A DNA stretch of 23,772 bases. It comes from JAAYAY01 sp964429355. Lineage in GTDB: Bacteria > Planctomycetota > Planctomycetia > Pirellulales > Thermoguttaceae. The notes under the pieces are model-generated. The model was given only the letters and a program-made list of their open reading frames with translations, was not told where the DNA came from and did no database searches. Below are positions 15,173-23,503 of this stretch, piece by piece. The translations under genes were made by a program, and so were the position numbers. The DNA lies in contig CAYSCH010000113.1 of assembly GCA_964429355.1 (NCBI GenBank), forward strand, positions 1 to 23,772, given 5' to 3'. Each line of letters begins with the position of its first letter. The first letter of the stretch is position 1.

Positions 15173-15500
15173 TCCTGGCCCTTTCAGCCGGATTTCTGTG
15201 TTCACCGCCCCCGACGGTAATCAGTTGCTGGGCTTGGTGCCATCCCTTGCGCGATCGACTGCTCAGCCATGAATCCGGGCAAGGCACCTCCCTCCCCCGA
15301 CGGAGGGGGCGGAACCGTGACAGGGCTCCCGGGTTAAACTAGAATAGAGACTTCCAACCTGCCTTGTTGCCTGCCAAGCCAACCGAACTTCGGCCGTTCC
15401 ATGCGGTTTCAGGATCGTGGCCATCCGCGATGTGCCCTCGGCGGATAGGCGTCGGGCACCTATCAATCATTCCCCCAGTATTTCTGAAGAGGCCTGAGAC
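15173..15500. other. Intergenic region before the export operon
   Basis: No gene seen. It holds a weak GC hairpin (CCCTCC 15290-15295 with GGAGGG 15302-15307), which may end transcription of the large upstream gene, and the promoter at 15317-15345. The remaining 155 bases form the operon's 5' leader. Confidence 0.5.
15317..15345 (+). promoter_or_regulatory. Candidate sigma70-type promoter for the MFP/ABC operon
   Basis: GTGACA (15317-15322) and TAGAAT (15340-15345) each match the -35 (TTGACA) and -10 (TATAAT) consensus at five of six positions, with the ideal 17-bp spacer. It lies about 155 bases before the adaptor gene. It is the best promoter match found in the window. Confidence 0.55.
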
Positions 15501-17867
15501 ATGTCTCGCTGTTCATCGCGCCGGTCGACGTTGGCCAGGAAACGGCGGCACGGGTTTTCGGTTCGCGGCCTGCTGATCGGGTTGACGGCGTTCGCTGCCC
15601 TGGGGGGGGTTGTGTGGTACACCTTCCCCAACCTCTCGTTCTCGTCGCAAGACACCGGGCCCATGCTGCACACCGTTACCCTGGGCGATTTTGCGCACGA
15701 CATCACGGAACGGGGCAACGTCGAGAGCGCCAGCAATGTGGAAATCCGCTGCGAGGTGGAAAGCCGCGGATCCCAGGGCACGATGATCCTGGAGCTGATC
15801 GATGAGGGAACCCATGTCGAACCCGGCGACATTCTCTGCACTCTCGACTCGTCGTCTCTCGAGCAGGACCTGGTCCAGCAGCAGATCGTTTGCAACACCA
15901 GCGAGGCGTCGGTCATTCAGGCCACCAACGCCTACGAGACGGCCGTGATCGCCAAGGACGAGTATCTCAACGGCACCTACCTGGAGAACCAGTTGACCAT
16001 CGCCGGGGAAATCTTCGTTGCCGAAGAGAACCTGCGCCGGGCGGAGCAGACCCTTGCCTACACCCAGAAACTCGCCGCCAGAGGCTACGTCACCGAGCTG
16101 GCCGTCGAAGCCGACTTGTTTTCGGTCGAGGATGCCAAGAAAAAACTCCAGCAGAAAAAGACCGAGATGGATGTGCTCGACAAGTACACCAAGGTCAAAA
16201 TGCTCAAGCAGCTCGAGGCCGATATCAAGACCACCGAGGCAAAGCTCAAGTCCGAAGAACACAGCTACGGGCTCGACAAACAGAAGCTCGAGGACATCCA
16301 GACCCAGGTGGAAAAGTGCACCATCGTGGCCCCCGACTACGGCCAGGTCGTCTATGCCAACGTCACCGATCACCGTGGCGGCAGCGAAATCATCATCGAA
16401 GAAGGCGGTTCCGTCCGCGAACGCCAGGTCATCTTCCGGCTCCCCGATCCCAGCCGCATGCAGGTCAAGGCCAAGATCAACGAGGCCAGCGTTTCCATGG
16501 TCCGGGAGGGCATGCGGGCAGGCATTCGCCTCGACGCTTTTCCCGACATGGAAATGAAAGGGGAGGTGGAAAAGGTCAATGAGTACCCGCTGCCCACCTC
16601 CTTCTTCTCCGGCAGTGTGAAGGAATATGAAACGACGATCGCCATCCACATGCCCAATCAGGACGAACCGGGAACTCGCAGCAGGAGTCCGAAAAACGGG
16701 ACAGGCCGCAAACTTCTGCCGAAAACACCTGCCGCAGGTCTCGGCCAGACAGGCGGACCGCAGGGCTCTGGACCGGCCGGGAAATCGGCGGAAACGGATC
16801 CCGCCAGCGTAAAGCCCGGTGAACCTGGGAAGCCCGTCGGCGAAACATCGGACGGCGGAGTCAAGACCGAAGAGGCGAAACCGGAGGTGTCCAAACCCGA
16901 CGAAGTCAAGGCAGAGGAGCCCAAGAGCGACGACGCCAAGGTCGAGGAATCCACTGCCGTGGAGGAGCCCAAAACCGAACAGCCCAAGACGGAAGAAGCG
17001 AAGCCGGAGGGGTCGAATCCCGAGCAACCCAAGACCGACGGCGCCAAGAGTGCGGAACCCAAGGCCGAGGTCAAGGAACGACCGGAAGGTGCGGGAACCT
17101 CCTTCCAGCTTCGTCCCGGCATGACCGCCGAGGTCAAAATCCGCGTGCAGACGATCCCCAACGTTCTCCAGGTCCCGGTGCAGGCGATCGTGCAGCACGG
17201 CGGCAAGAACTACTGCCTCTTGTACGACAAAGCGGCGGGCTGGTCGAAGCAAGAAGTTAAGGTCGGTTCCACCAACGACAAGACGGTCGTCATCCTGGAA
17301 GGGCTCAAGGCCGGCGATAAGGTCGTGATGGGTGCCGGCAAGCATCGCGACAAGGTGAGCTGGCCCAAGCTGGAGACGGTCCCTGGAGCCTCGGGGGCCG
17401 CGCCCGGGGAAGGTCGCGGTCCGGAAGGCCTGGCTGGAGCCGGTGGCGCCGGCGCGGCCAACCGCCCGGGGGGCGCCCGGTCCGAGAGTGACCGGGAAGC
17501 CGGCGGCGGACGTGGCGGACCCGGCGGCAGCTTCGACCCAGGCCAGCTCTTCGGCCAGCTCGACAAGAACTCTGATGGAAAACTGACCGAAGACGAGGCC
17601 CCTGGCCCGATGAAAAGCCAGTTCGCCTCGGCCGACAAGAATAGCGATGGGGGTGTCGACCTGGCCGAGTTCACGGCCTCGATGAGGGCCATGGGCGGCG
17701 GCCGCGGACCCGGACAAGGGGCCGGCGGGCCTCCCGGTGGCATGGGAGGCATGGGAGCAGGGGGTGATCGCCCGGGCGGACCAGCCGGCGGTCGTCTTGG
17801 CGCCGAGGGCGGCGGACGGCCCGGTGGCGAGGCGGGCGGCGGTCCCCGCCCGGGAGGTGAGCGATGA
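15501..17867 (+). CDS. HlyD/MacA-type membrane-fusion protein with EF-hands
   Basis: A 788-aa periplasmic adaptor for the ABC exporter encoded next. One N-terminal membrane helix (about 21-40), a lipoyl/barrel-sandwich half-motif (about 75-115, 'GTHVEPGDILCTLDSS'), a long coiled-coil hairpin (120-275), the second lipoyl half ('CTIVAPDYGQVVYAN', 273-287) and beta-barrel (315-385). A Lys/Glu/Pro-rich insertion of roughly 145 residues (388-532, repeats like EEPK, EQPKTEEAK) splits the barrel, which resumes at 'FQLRPGMTAEVKI'. After the membrane-proximal domain comes a Gly-rich linker and two EF-hand loops: DKNSDGKLTEDE (688-699) and DKNSDGGVDLAE (712-723), then a Gly/Pro/Arg tail. Usual MacA length is under 400 aa. 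GAAGAGG precedes the ATG. The stop overlaps the ATPase start. Confidence 0.9.
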   Translation: MSRCSSRRSTLARKRRHGFSVRGLLIGLTAFAALGGVVWYTFPNLSFSSQDTGPMLHTVTLGDFAHDITERGNVESASNVEIRCEVESRGSQGTMILELIDEGTHVEPGDILCTLDSSSLEQDLVQQQIVCNTSEASVIQATNAYETAVIAKDEYLNGTYLENQLTIAGEIFVAEENLRRAEQTLAYTQKLAARGYVTELAVEADLFSVEDAKKKLQQKKTEMDVLDKYTKVKMLKQLEADIKTTEAKLKSEEHSYGLDKQKLEDIQTQVEKCTIVAPDYGQVVYANVTDHRGGSEIIIEEGGSVRERQVIFRLPDPSRMQVKAKINEASVSMVREGMRAGIRLDAFPDMEMKGEVEKVNEYPLPTSFFSGSVKEYETTIAIHMPNQDEPGTRSRSPKNGTGRKLLPKTPAAGLGQTGGPQGSGPAGKSAETDPASVKPGEPGKPVGETSDGGVKTEEAKPEVSKPDEVKAEEPKSDDAKVEESTAVEEPKTEQPKTEEAKPEGSNPEQPKTDGAKSAEPKAEVKERPEGAGTSFQLRPGMTAEVKIRVQTIPNVLQVPVQAIVQHGGKNYCLLYDKAAGWSKQEVKVGSTNDKTVVILEGLKAGDKVVMGAGKHRDKVSWPKLETVPGASGAAPGEGRGPEGLAGAGGAGAANRPGGARSESDREAGGGRGGPGGSFDPGQLFGQLDKNSDGKLTEDEAPGPMKSQFASADKNSDGGVDLAEFTASMRAMGGGRGPGQGAGGPPGGMGGMGAGGDRPGGPAGGRLGAEGGGRPGGEAGGGPRPGGER

Positions 17868-18628
17868 GGCTGGCGGCCAGCACGCGCGACCTGACCAAGG
17901 AATATGTGCTTGACGGTGAGACCGTTCGGGCCCTGCGAGGGGTGACTCTGGAAGTTCCCGAGGGTGATTGGGTGGCCATCATGGGCGCTTCTGGCTCCGG
18001 CAAAAGCACCATGCTCAATCTGCTCGCCTGCCTCGACCGTCCAACCGCCGGCTCGATCATGCTTGGCGACGACGACGTCAGCAAACTCGACGACGATCAG
18101 CTCTCCGAGATCCGGGCCTCGCGGATCGGCATCGTGTTCCAATCCTACAACCTGATCCCGCAGCTCACGGTCATCGAGAATATCGAGGTGCCGCTTTACT
18201 ACCAAGGGGTCTATAGCTCCAAGGCCAGAAAACGCTGCGTCGAACTGGCCGCCATGGTCGGCCTGGCCGATCGACTCAAGCATCGTCCCACCCAGCTCTC
18301 CGGGGGGCAGCAACAACGCGTCGCCATCGCCCGCAGCCTCGTGAATGATCCTTATTTCATCCTGGCCGACGAACCGACCGGCAATCTCGACTCCGCCACC
18401 ACCGAGGAAATACTCCAGCTCCTCGAACAACTCAACCGCGACGGGAAGACCATCATCATGGTGACCCACGAACCCGATGTGGGCGATCGCACCAAACGGG
18501 TCGTCGTCCTCCGCGACGGATTGGTCATCTCCGACAGACCCACGGACGGCCACTGCCGCAGTCCGGTTGCCGGCCCCCAGCCGCCGGCCAGCAAGTCCCC
18601 CCCGGAGGAAGAAGCAGTCGCTGGGTGA
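17864..18628 (+). CDS. ABC transporter ATP-binding protein (MacB/LolD-like)
   Basis: A 254-aa ATPase of the MacB/LolD/YknY class, which powers mechanotransmission by FtsX-type permeases, not substrate passage through the membrane. It has Walker A GASGSGKST (41-49), Q-loop Gln93, signature LSGGQQQR (145-152), Walker B FILADEPTG with Asp169/Glu170, and switch His202. The 'NLDSATTEEI' after Walker B is typical of this class. The last 30 residues are a Pro/Ser-rich tail, possibly neutral. Start overlaps the adaptor's stop (ATGA). The ATPase and the split permease replace the single fused MacB of proteobacteria. Confidence 0.95.
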   Translation: MRLAASTRDLTKEYVLDGETVRALRGVTLEVPEGDWVAIMGASGSGKSTMLNLLACLDRPTAGSIMLGDDDVSKLDDDQLSEIRASRIGIVFQSYNLIPQLTVIENIEVPLYYQGVYSSKARKRCVELAAMVGLADRLKHRPTQLSGGQQQRVAIARSLVNDPYFILADEPTGNLDSATTEEILQLLEQLNRDGKTIIMVTHEPDVGDRTKRVVVLRDGLVISDRPTDGHCRSPVAGPQPPASKSPPEEEAVAG

Positions 18629-18685
18629 TCCGGCGGCGATCGACATCTCACGAACCGCTGCCCTTCCCTTACAGATAGCTTTCCC

Positions 18686-20011
18686 ATGACCTTCTGGCTG
18701 CGAACCTGGCAACTCGGAATCAAGAGCCTCATGCTCCACCCCTTGCGGTCGCTGCTGACCGTACTGGGTATTTTCATTGGGGTGGCCAGCGTGATCTGGC
18801 TGCTGGCGATCGGCGAAGGAATCAGCCAGAAGGCCCAGGAACAGATCGCCGAGCTGGGGGCCGACAATATCATCGTCCGCACGATCAAGCCGCCCAGCGA
18901 GGTACTCGATAGTTCCTCCAATGCGGCCACGCCCTATGGTCTGACGCGTGAAGACTTCGAACGCCTCACCGAGACGATTCCCACCATCGAGCGTGCCCTG
19001 CCGATCCGCGAGATTCCGCGCCGGTTCTCCTACGCCAACCGCGTGATCGACGGCCGGCTCGTGGGCTGCACTCCGGAATACGCCGAGGTCACCCGCCTGG
19101 CAATGGACCGAGGCCACTTTATCACCGACGTGGAACTGGAGAACAAGCAGAACCACTGCGTCCTGGCGGCCAACGTGGCGGAACGGCTCTTCCCCTTCGA
19201 AAACCCCATCGGCCGCTCAATCCACGTCGACGACAACTACTATGTCGTCGTCGGGGTTGCCAAGGAAAAAGCTCCTTCGGCAGGTATCGGCGGCTCCTTT
19301 GCCGCCCAGGATTTCAGCAACGACGTCTACATCCCCATCAGCACCCTCTGGAGCCGCATCGGCGACTTCATCGTCACCCGCCGCGCCAGCAGTTTCGAAC
19401 GCGAAATCGTCGAGCTCAGCCAGGTCACGCTGCGGGTTGACGATATCAAGCACGTCATGGAAACGTCCGACCTCGTCGAATTGACGATCGCCGAGCACCA
19501 TCGCCTCGAAGACTTCGGCGTTACGGTCCCCCTCGAATTGCTCGAACAGGCCAAAACCACCCGCATGATGTTCATTATCTTCATGGGCATGATCGCAGCC
19601 ATCTCGCTCGTCGTCGGCGGTATCGGCATCATGAACATCATGCTCGCCACCGTCACCGAACGGACCCGCGAAATCGGTATCCGCCGCGCGCTGGGAGCCA
19701 AACGGGCCGACATCATCCGCCAGTTCCTCGTGGAAACGATCGCCCTTTCGATCGTCGGCGGGGTGACGGGGGTGCTGGCCGGACTCACCTGCCGCGGCGT
19801 TACCGGATTGATCCGCGGCGGACTGGAAAGGGCCTTCCCCGAAATCATGCAGGCCCTCCCTCCGGTGATCCAGAGCGTCGAACCGATCGTCGTCCCGTGG
19901 TCGATCCCCGTGGCCTTCGGGATCTCCGTGGTCATCGGGATCATCTTCGGCACCTACCCCGCCATGCGGGCCGCCGCCATGGACCCCATCGAGGCCCTCC
20001 GCCACGAATAG
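18686..20011 (+). CDS. ABC transporter permease, FtsX/MacB type
   Basis: A 441-aa inner-membrane permease. It has the MacB topology: helix 1 (about 21-43, 'LLTVLGIFIGVASVIWLLAIG'), a large periplasmic MacB_PCD domain (45-290), and three C-terminal helices (294-322, 347-372, 403-425). The coupling segment 'TERTREIGIRRALGA' (324-338) and the end 'PAMRAAAMDPIEALRHE' are hallmarks. With the ATPase and adaptor it forms a MacAB-like tripartite exporter, of unknown substrate. It lies 57 bp after the ATPase, with no clear Shine-Dalgarno sequence. It ends two bases from the convergent GPP34 gene, with no room for a separate terminator. Confidence 0.95.
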   Translation: MTFWLRTWQLGIKSLMLHPLRSLLTVLGIFIGVASVIWLLAIGEGISQKAQEQIAELGADNIIVRTIKPPSEVLDSSSNAATPYGLTREDFERLTETIPTIERALPIREIPRRFSYANRVIDGRLVGCTPEYAEVTRLAMDRGHFITDVELENKQNHCVLAANVAERLFPFENPIGRSIHVDDNYYVVVGVAKEKAPSAGIGGSFAAQDFSNDVYIPISTLWSRIGDFIVTRRASSFEREIVELSQVTLRVDDIKHVMETSDLVELTIAEHHRLEDFGVTVPLELLEQAKTTRMMFIIFMGMIAAISLVVGGIGIMNIMLATVTERTREIGIRRALGAKRADIIRQFLVETIALSIVGGVTGVLAGLTCRGVTGLIRGGLERAFPEIMQALPPVIQSVEPIVVPWSIPVAFGISVVIGIIFGTYPAMRAAAMDPIEALRHE

Positions 20012-20013
20012 GC

Positions 20014-20688
20014 TCAATTGATGAGCGTGGTGTTGATCGACATCATCGCCAGCGCCGCCTGCATGGCGTCGATCGCTTCCTTGGCCGCCTGGCCCACCTG
20101 TTCCCCCTTGGTGATCCGATCGATGTGTTCCTGGCGCGGTTTCAACTCCCGGGGATCGAAAACCGTGGGCAACATGCCGGTGCTGGAGGCCAGCGAAAGC
20201 AGCACGGCCGTGCGCGAGTCGATCTCTTCCGACTCCTCGAAGATCGCCGACCGCAAACGCTGCAGGACCTTTCCTTCCGGACCGTGATCCATCTCCGGAT
20301 AGGTGACCCTGGGGAAGACGAAGAGGAACCGCCCCTTCTCCGCCCGCAGGATGCCGCGCTGGCAGAGCCCCTCGGCAACCCGGTCCTTCAGGTGTCTCAC
20401 GGCCGTAAACCGCTCGACCCAGTCGGCCAGCGAGTCGGGCCGATCCTCCCGCACGATTCTCTCAAGGCACTCGTCCAGGAGCGGGTCGCCCACAGGCATA
20501 TCCCTGAGAACGTGGACCATTTTTTTGTGCGGATCTTCCACCCGGATCCGCTCGTGGAGCATCAATTCCGCCAGGATCGCCCCCGCCAGGGCATAGGGAT
20601 ACATGGCCGCCGAAATCGTCCCTTCGTCATCGCGAAGGGCCAGCAGGAGGAGTTCCTCTTGTAGAAAGAGAGGCTTCGAATCGGTCAT
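20014..20688 (-). CDS. GPP34 (Golgi phosphoprotein 3) family protein
   Basis: A 224-aa soluble protein of the GPP34 family. In eukaryotes GOLPH3/Vps74 binds phosphatidylinositol-4-phosphate and retains glycosyltransferases in the Golgi; bacterial members have no settled role. Family marks are 'LFLQEELLLLALRDDEGTI' at the N-terminus, 'YALAGAILAELMLHERI' (about 33-49), a central 'RHLKDRVAEGLCQRGIL', and the C-terminal helices. ATG 20688 is chosen because it yields the family's N-terminus; the frame is open to 20781 but those 31 residues do not fit. A weak AGGGTG precedes it. It converges on the permease. Confidence 0.85.
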   Translation of the reverse strand: MTDSKPLFLQEELLLLALRDDEGTISAAMYPYALAGAILAELMLHERIRVEDPHKKMVHVLRDMPVGDPLLDECLERIVREDRPDSLADWVERFTAVRHLKDRVAEGLCQRGILRAEKGRFLFVFPRVTYPEMDHGPEGKVLQRLRSAIFEESEEIDSRTAVLLSLASSTGMLPTVFDPRELKPRQEHIDRITKGEQVGQAAKEAIDAMQAALAMMSINTTLIN

Positions 20689-21017
20689 GGCAAACACCCT
20701 GCGAAAATGGGTCCCATGGACGGCTGGTTCGAATTTGGCGGCGGGGGAACCCCCACCATTAGTATACCCTTTTGGCGTCACGTCGAGATCTCCCCAGAAT
20801 TGAGGGGACAGTTTGGCCTGTGTTGAGCCCCGGAGTGATCAGGCCGCGGAGAAGGTGGGGATCCATTGAACCCGCCCTGGCGGGGTTTCGTATCAATACC
20901 CACCTAAAGCCTGGGGTCGAAGCCGGCACTGGCTCCTTTCGCCCTTCACCCGACGGGACGCGCGGAATACGATTGCCAGGGAACAACTCGAGGCCGAACG
21001 AAACACGGAAAGACCCA
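20689..21017. other. Divergent intergenic region (GPP34 / protease pair)
   Basis: The - strand has TATACT (20761-20766), a possible -10 for GPP34 about 73 bases from its start, with no good -35. A GGGGGAACCCCC palindrome lies at 20743-20754. A terminator-like CCCGC/GCGGG stem followed by TTT (20869-20888) lies in the protease leader and might attenuate it. An open frame here runs into the protease gene but looks non-coding. Confidence 0.4.
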
Positions 21018-22034
21018 ATGCAGCCCACCATCGCGAGAATCAAACCGTCTTCAACTCCACGCGTACGTTCTCAATGCCCTTCGCTCTTCTCGCGCCGGAG
21101 TCTTGCTGCCCTGCTGGTGGTGGCGTGTCTGGCCCGCGCTGGTCTGGCCGCCGAGCCCGTCGGTTCCTCGTCGCCAGCGAGCCTGGCCGATCTCAAGGCC
21201 CTCGAACAACAGGTTCAGGCGGTCGTCAAGAAGGTGGCGCCCTCGGTCGTGGCCGTCTCGGGGGGAAGCGGTGTCGTCGTGAGCGAAGAGGGACTCATCC
21301 TCACCGTGGCCCATGTCGGTATGCGGGCCGGACGTCCGGTCACCGTCACCTTTCCCGACGGGCGGCGTGTCCGCGGACGAACCCTCGGCAACGACCATGG
21401 GATCGACGCCGGTATGGTCAAGCTCGACGGCCAGGGGCCCTGGCCCCACGCCGAGATCGGCAGTTCAACCGATCTGGAGCAGGGCCAGTGGTGCGTTACC
21501 CTCGGCTACCCCGTCTCGTTCCAACGTGGCAAGGATCCCGTCGTCCGCCTCGGACGTATCCTGCGAAATCGCGGCGGAATGATCTTCGCCGACTGCAAGA
21601 TCATGGGCGGCGACTCGGGCGGCCCCCTCTTCGACCTCGAAGGACGCGTGATCGGTATCGGAAGCCGCTGCGACGACGACCTGTTGTTCAACATCCACGT
21701 GCCGATCGACAACTTCCGCGACAACTGGGATCGCCTCGTGCGGGGCGAAGACTTCGACAGCCTCGCGCCAACCCTGGCGTTTCTCGGCGTCGCTCCCGCT
21801 GAGGATCAGGCCAACGATCGTATCGACCTGGTCATTCCCGGTTCCCCCGCCGAAAAGGCAGGAATCCAGCCGGGCGACCTGATCACCGCGTTCGACGGCA
21901 AACCTATCGAACACTACGAGGATCTCCCCCCCATGGTCCGGCAGCGAAAACCCGGTGACAAGGTCACCGTCGCCATTCGCCGCGGCGAGGAAACACTTTC
22001 TTTCGAGGTCATCTTGTCAAGCATTGGCGGTTGA
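21018..22034 (+). CDS. Secreted trypsin-like serine protease with C-terminal PDZ domain
   Basis: A 338-aa exported protease of the HtrA/S1C type. The signal peptide is long: a basic N-region (residues 1-27), a hydrophobic run (LAALLVVACLARAGLA) and cleavage after AGLAA near 45. The triad is present: His99 in 'LILTVAHVGM', Asp130 in 'HGIDAGMVKL', and Ser200 in 'MGGDSGGPLFD'. One PDZ domain follows at about 253-335 ('VIPGSPAEKAGIQPGDLI'). It is one PDZ shorter than DegP, closer to DegS in layout. ATG 21018 is chosen since it gives an export signal; the open frame extends up to 20772 with no sign of coding. It is nine bases from the next gene, so the two form an operon. Confidence 0.9.
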   Translation: MQPTIARIKPSSTPRVRSQCPSLFSRRSLAALLVVACLARAGLAAEPVGSSSPASLADLKALEQQVQAVVKKVAPSVVAVSGGSGVVVSEEGLILTVAHVGMRAGRPVTVTFPDGRRVRGRTLGNDHGIDAGMVKLDGQGPWPHAEIGSSTDLEQGQWCVTLGYPVSFQRGKDPVVRLGRILRNRGGMIFADCKIMGGDSGGPLFDLEGRVIGIGSRCDDDLLFNIHVPIDNFRDNWDRLVRGEDFDSLAPTLAFLGVAPAEDQANDRIDLVIPGSPAEKAGIQPGDLITAFDGKPIEHYEDLPPMVRQRKPGDKVTVAIRRGEETLSFEVILSSIGG

Positions 22035-22043
22035 ACGGAAATT

Positions 22044-23093
22044 ATGAGATATTTTGCTCGCATTCTGGCAGTCCTGGCCCTGGCTTGCCCCCTGCTCTTG
22101 CCGCAGTCTGCCCAGAGCGCCGACGAGGGCCAACCCGCGCCGCGCCCCAAGTCTGAACGCCGCTGGACGCGCAACTGGTCGCTCCACACGACCAACGCCG
22201 ACAGCGTGAAGGGGGCGTTCCAGGCGGCGATCACCGGCGCCTCCGCAGTCACCGTGAGAATTCTGTCTGACGGGCAGCCGGCCGCCCTGGGTGTCGTCCT
22301 CGACCAGGAGGGATACGTCGTTACCAAGGCCAGCGAGCTGGCGGGAACCCTCACCTGTCAAACGGCCGATGGATCCGACCACTCGGCCACCCTCGTCGGC
22401 ACCGACGAAACCCACGATCTGGCCGTCCTGAAGATCGATGCCAAGGGATTTAGCCCCGCCGTCTGGCGCACCGCGGTGCCGCTCCCCGGAAGCCTGATCG
22501 CATCGGTGGCCCCAGGAAACGAACTCCTCTCCATGGGCGTGGTGAGCTCCGGATTGCGACAGATCGACGGTCCCTCCCAGATCCCGGCACGCCGCGGCCG
22601 GCTCGGCGTCGGCCTGGGCGACGGCGAAGGGGGATTGGGCGTCACCAGCATCGACCGCGCGAGCCCTGCCGAAAAGGCCGGCATCCAGCCGGGGGACCGG
22701 ATTGTCGAGATCGACGGCGTCGCCATGCACGACTACGAGCAGGTGGTCAGGACCGTGGGGGCCAATCCGCCGGGTCAGACGATCCGCCTGGTTATCCAGC
22801 GCCAGAGTGAGCGGCTCGAACTGGCGCCCACGTTGGGCAAGACGGAACCCCAGTTCCAACGCGAGCTCGACCACTGGGGCGGCGGCCCCTTCAGCGCTCG
22901 TCGCACCGGCTTCCCCTCCGTTCTGCCCCACGACTCGGTCATTCACCCCAACGAGTGCGGCAGCCCCCTGGTCGACACCGATGGTAAGATCGTGGGCATC
23001 AACATCGCCCGTGCACTCCGTGTCACCACCTACGCCGTTCCCACCGACGTCGTACTCAAGGTGTCGAAACGCTTACTGGCCAGCCGCCAGTAA
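22044..23093 (+). CDS. Secreted trypsin-fold protein with internal PDZ and lost catalytic residues
   Basis: A 349-aa exported protein (signal peptide about 1-26, 'ILAVLALACPLLLPQSAQSA'). Residues 55-175 form the first protease lobe: 'ALGVVLDQEGYVVTKASEL' aligns with the HtrA His segment but has Ser97 where His is expected, while Asp125 remains in 'THDLAVLKI'. A PDZ domain sits at about 184-258 ('DRASPAEKAGIQPGDRIVEI'). The strand with the nucleophile comes after it: 'NECGSPLVDTDGKIVGINIA', with Cys305 in the Ser position. The PDZ is thus inserted in the protease fold, and two triad residues are replaced. It is probably a pseudoprotease or binding partner of the upstream enzyme; a Cys-based activity is less likely without the His. 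Confidence 0.85.
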   Translation: MRYFARILAVLALACPLLLPQSAQSADEGQPAPRPKSERRWTRNWSLHTTNADSVKGAFQAAITGASAVTVRILSDGQPAALGVVLDQEGYVVTKASELAGTLTCQTADGSDHSATLVGTDETHDLAVLKIDAKGFSPAVWRTAVPLPGSLIASVAPGNELLSMGVVSSGLRQIDGPSQIPARRGRLGVGLGDGEGGLGVTSIDRASPAEKAGIQPGDRIVEIDGVAMHDYEQVVRTVGANPPGQTIRLVIQRQSERLELAPTLGKTEPQFQRELDHWGGGPFSARRTGFPSVLPHDSVIHPNECGSPLVDTDGKIVGINIARALRVTTYAVPTDVVLKVSKRLLASRQ

Positions 23094-23503
23094 AATCGGC
23101 CTCCCCGAATGACCTTGGGCTATTCGTGGACTGCAGGAGCCATCTGGTAACCACGGATCTTCAAGAACGCGCCGAAGCGATGGTCTATCTCTGTGGAAGA
23201 AGATCCGACCCTGGAGAAAGCCCTGGCGGAGCCGCGGAATTCACTGGCCGTCAGCATCGCCTTCCGCCTGCAGGGAAACGCAGGCCAAGCGGAAGTCTGG
23301 CGAGAGAAGAGAAGTGAGGCGGGAACGCGTTCGCCACTGGTTCTTGCGGTGCAGCGGGGCAGGATTAGTAGTTCTCCGGATTTGTTTTCCCCGCGTCGGG
23401 GAGACATGCTACAATACGGCTGTGTTCCCGCACGCCGCCGGCTCTCGGGATGAGGCAAGTGCCGGCGACACACGACGAACCAGTGTTTCCTGCCGGAGAC
23501 AGA
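23094..23503. other. Intergenic region before the right-edge gene
   Basis: Nothing certain. A frame from GTG 23193 to 23453 translates to a partly protein-like stretch (TLEKALAEPRNSLAVSIAF) and then to low-quality sequence, so it may be a remnant. A TCCCC/GGGGA hairpin is at 23388-23402. TACAAT (23410-23415), 89 bases before the next start, may be a -10 box; the -35 is poor. Confidence 0.4.

Noticed and set aside
15513..17717. 734-aa - strand frame opposite the adaptor gene
   Set aside because: Its Leu/Phe/Gly/Asp periodicity mirrors the adaptor's codons, and the + strand has clear HlyD and EF-hand motifs.
17210..19156. 648-aa - strand frame opposite the ABC genes
   Set aside because: Pro/Gly-rich shadow of the adaptor tail and ATPase; Walker and signature motifs are on the + strand.
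20743..20754. GGGGGAACCCCC palindrome as a terminator
   Set aside because: Two-base loop is too tight and no T-run follows on either strand.
20772..21017. N-terminal extension of the first protease
   Set aside because: It would put 82 Arg/Pro/Gly-rich residues before a clear signal peptide, and the region contains a terminator-like stem.
23193..23453. 86-aa ORF before the right-edge gene
   Set aside because: No ribosome site, GTG start, and the second half reads as non-coding; the first 40 residues could at most be a remnant.
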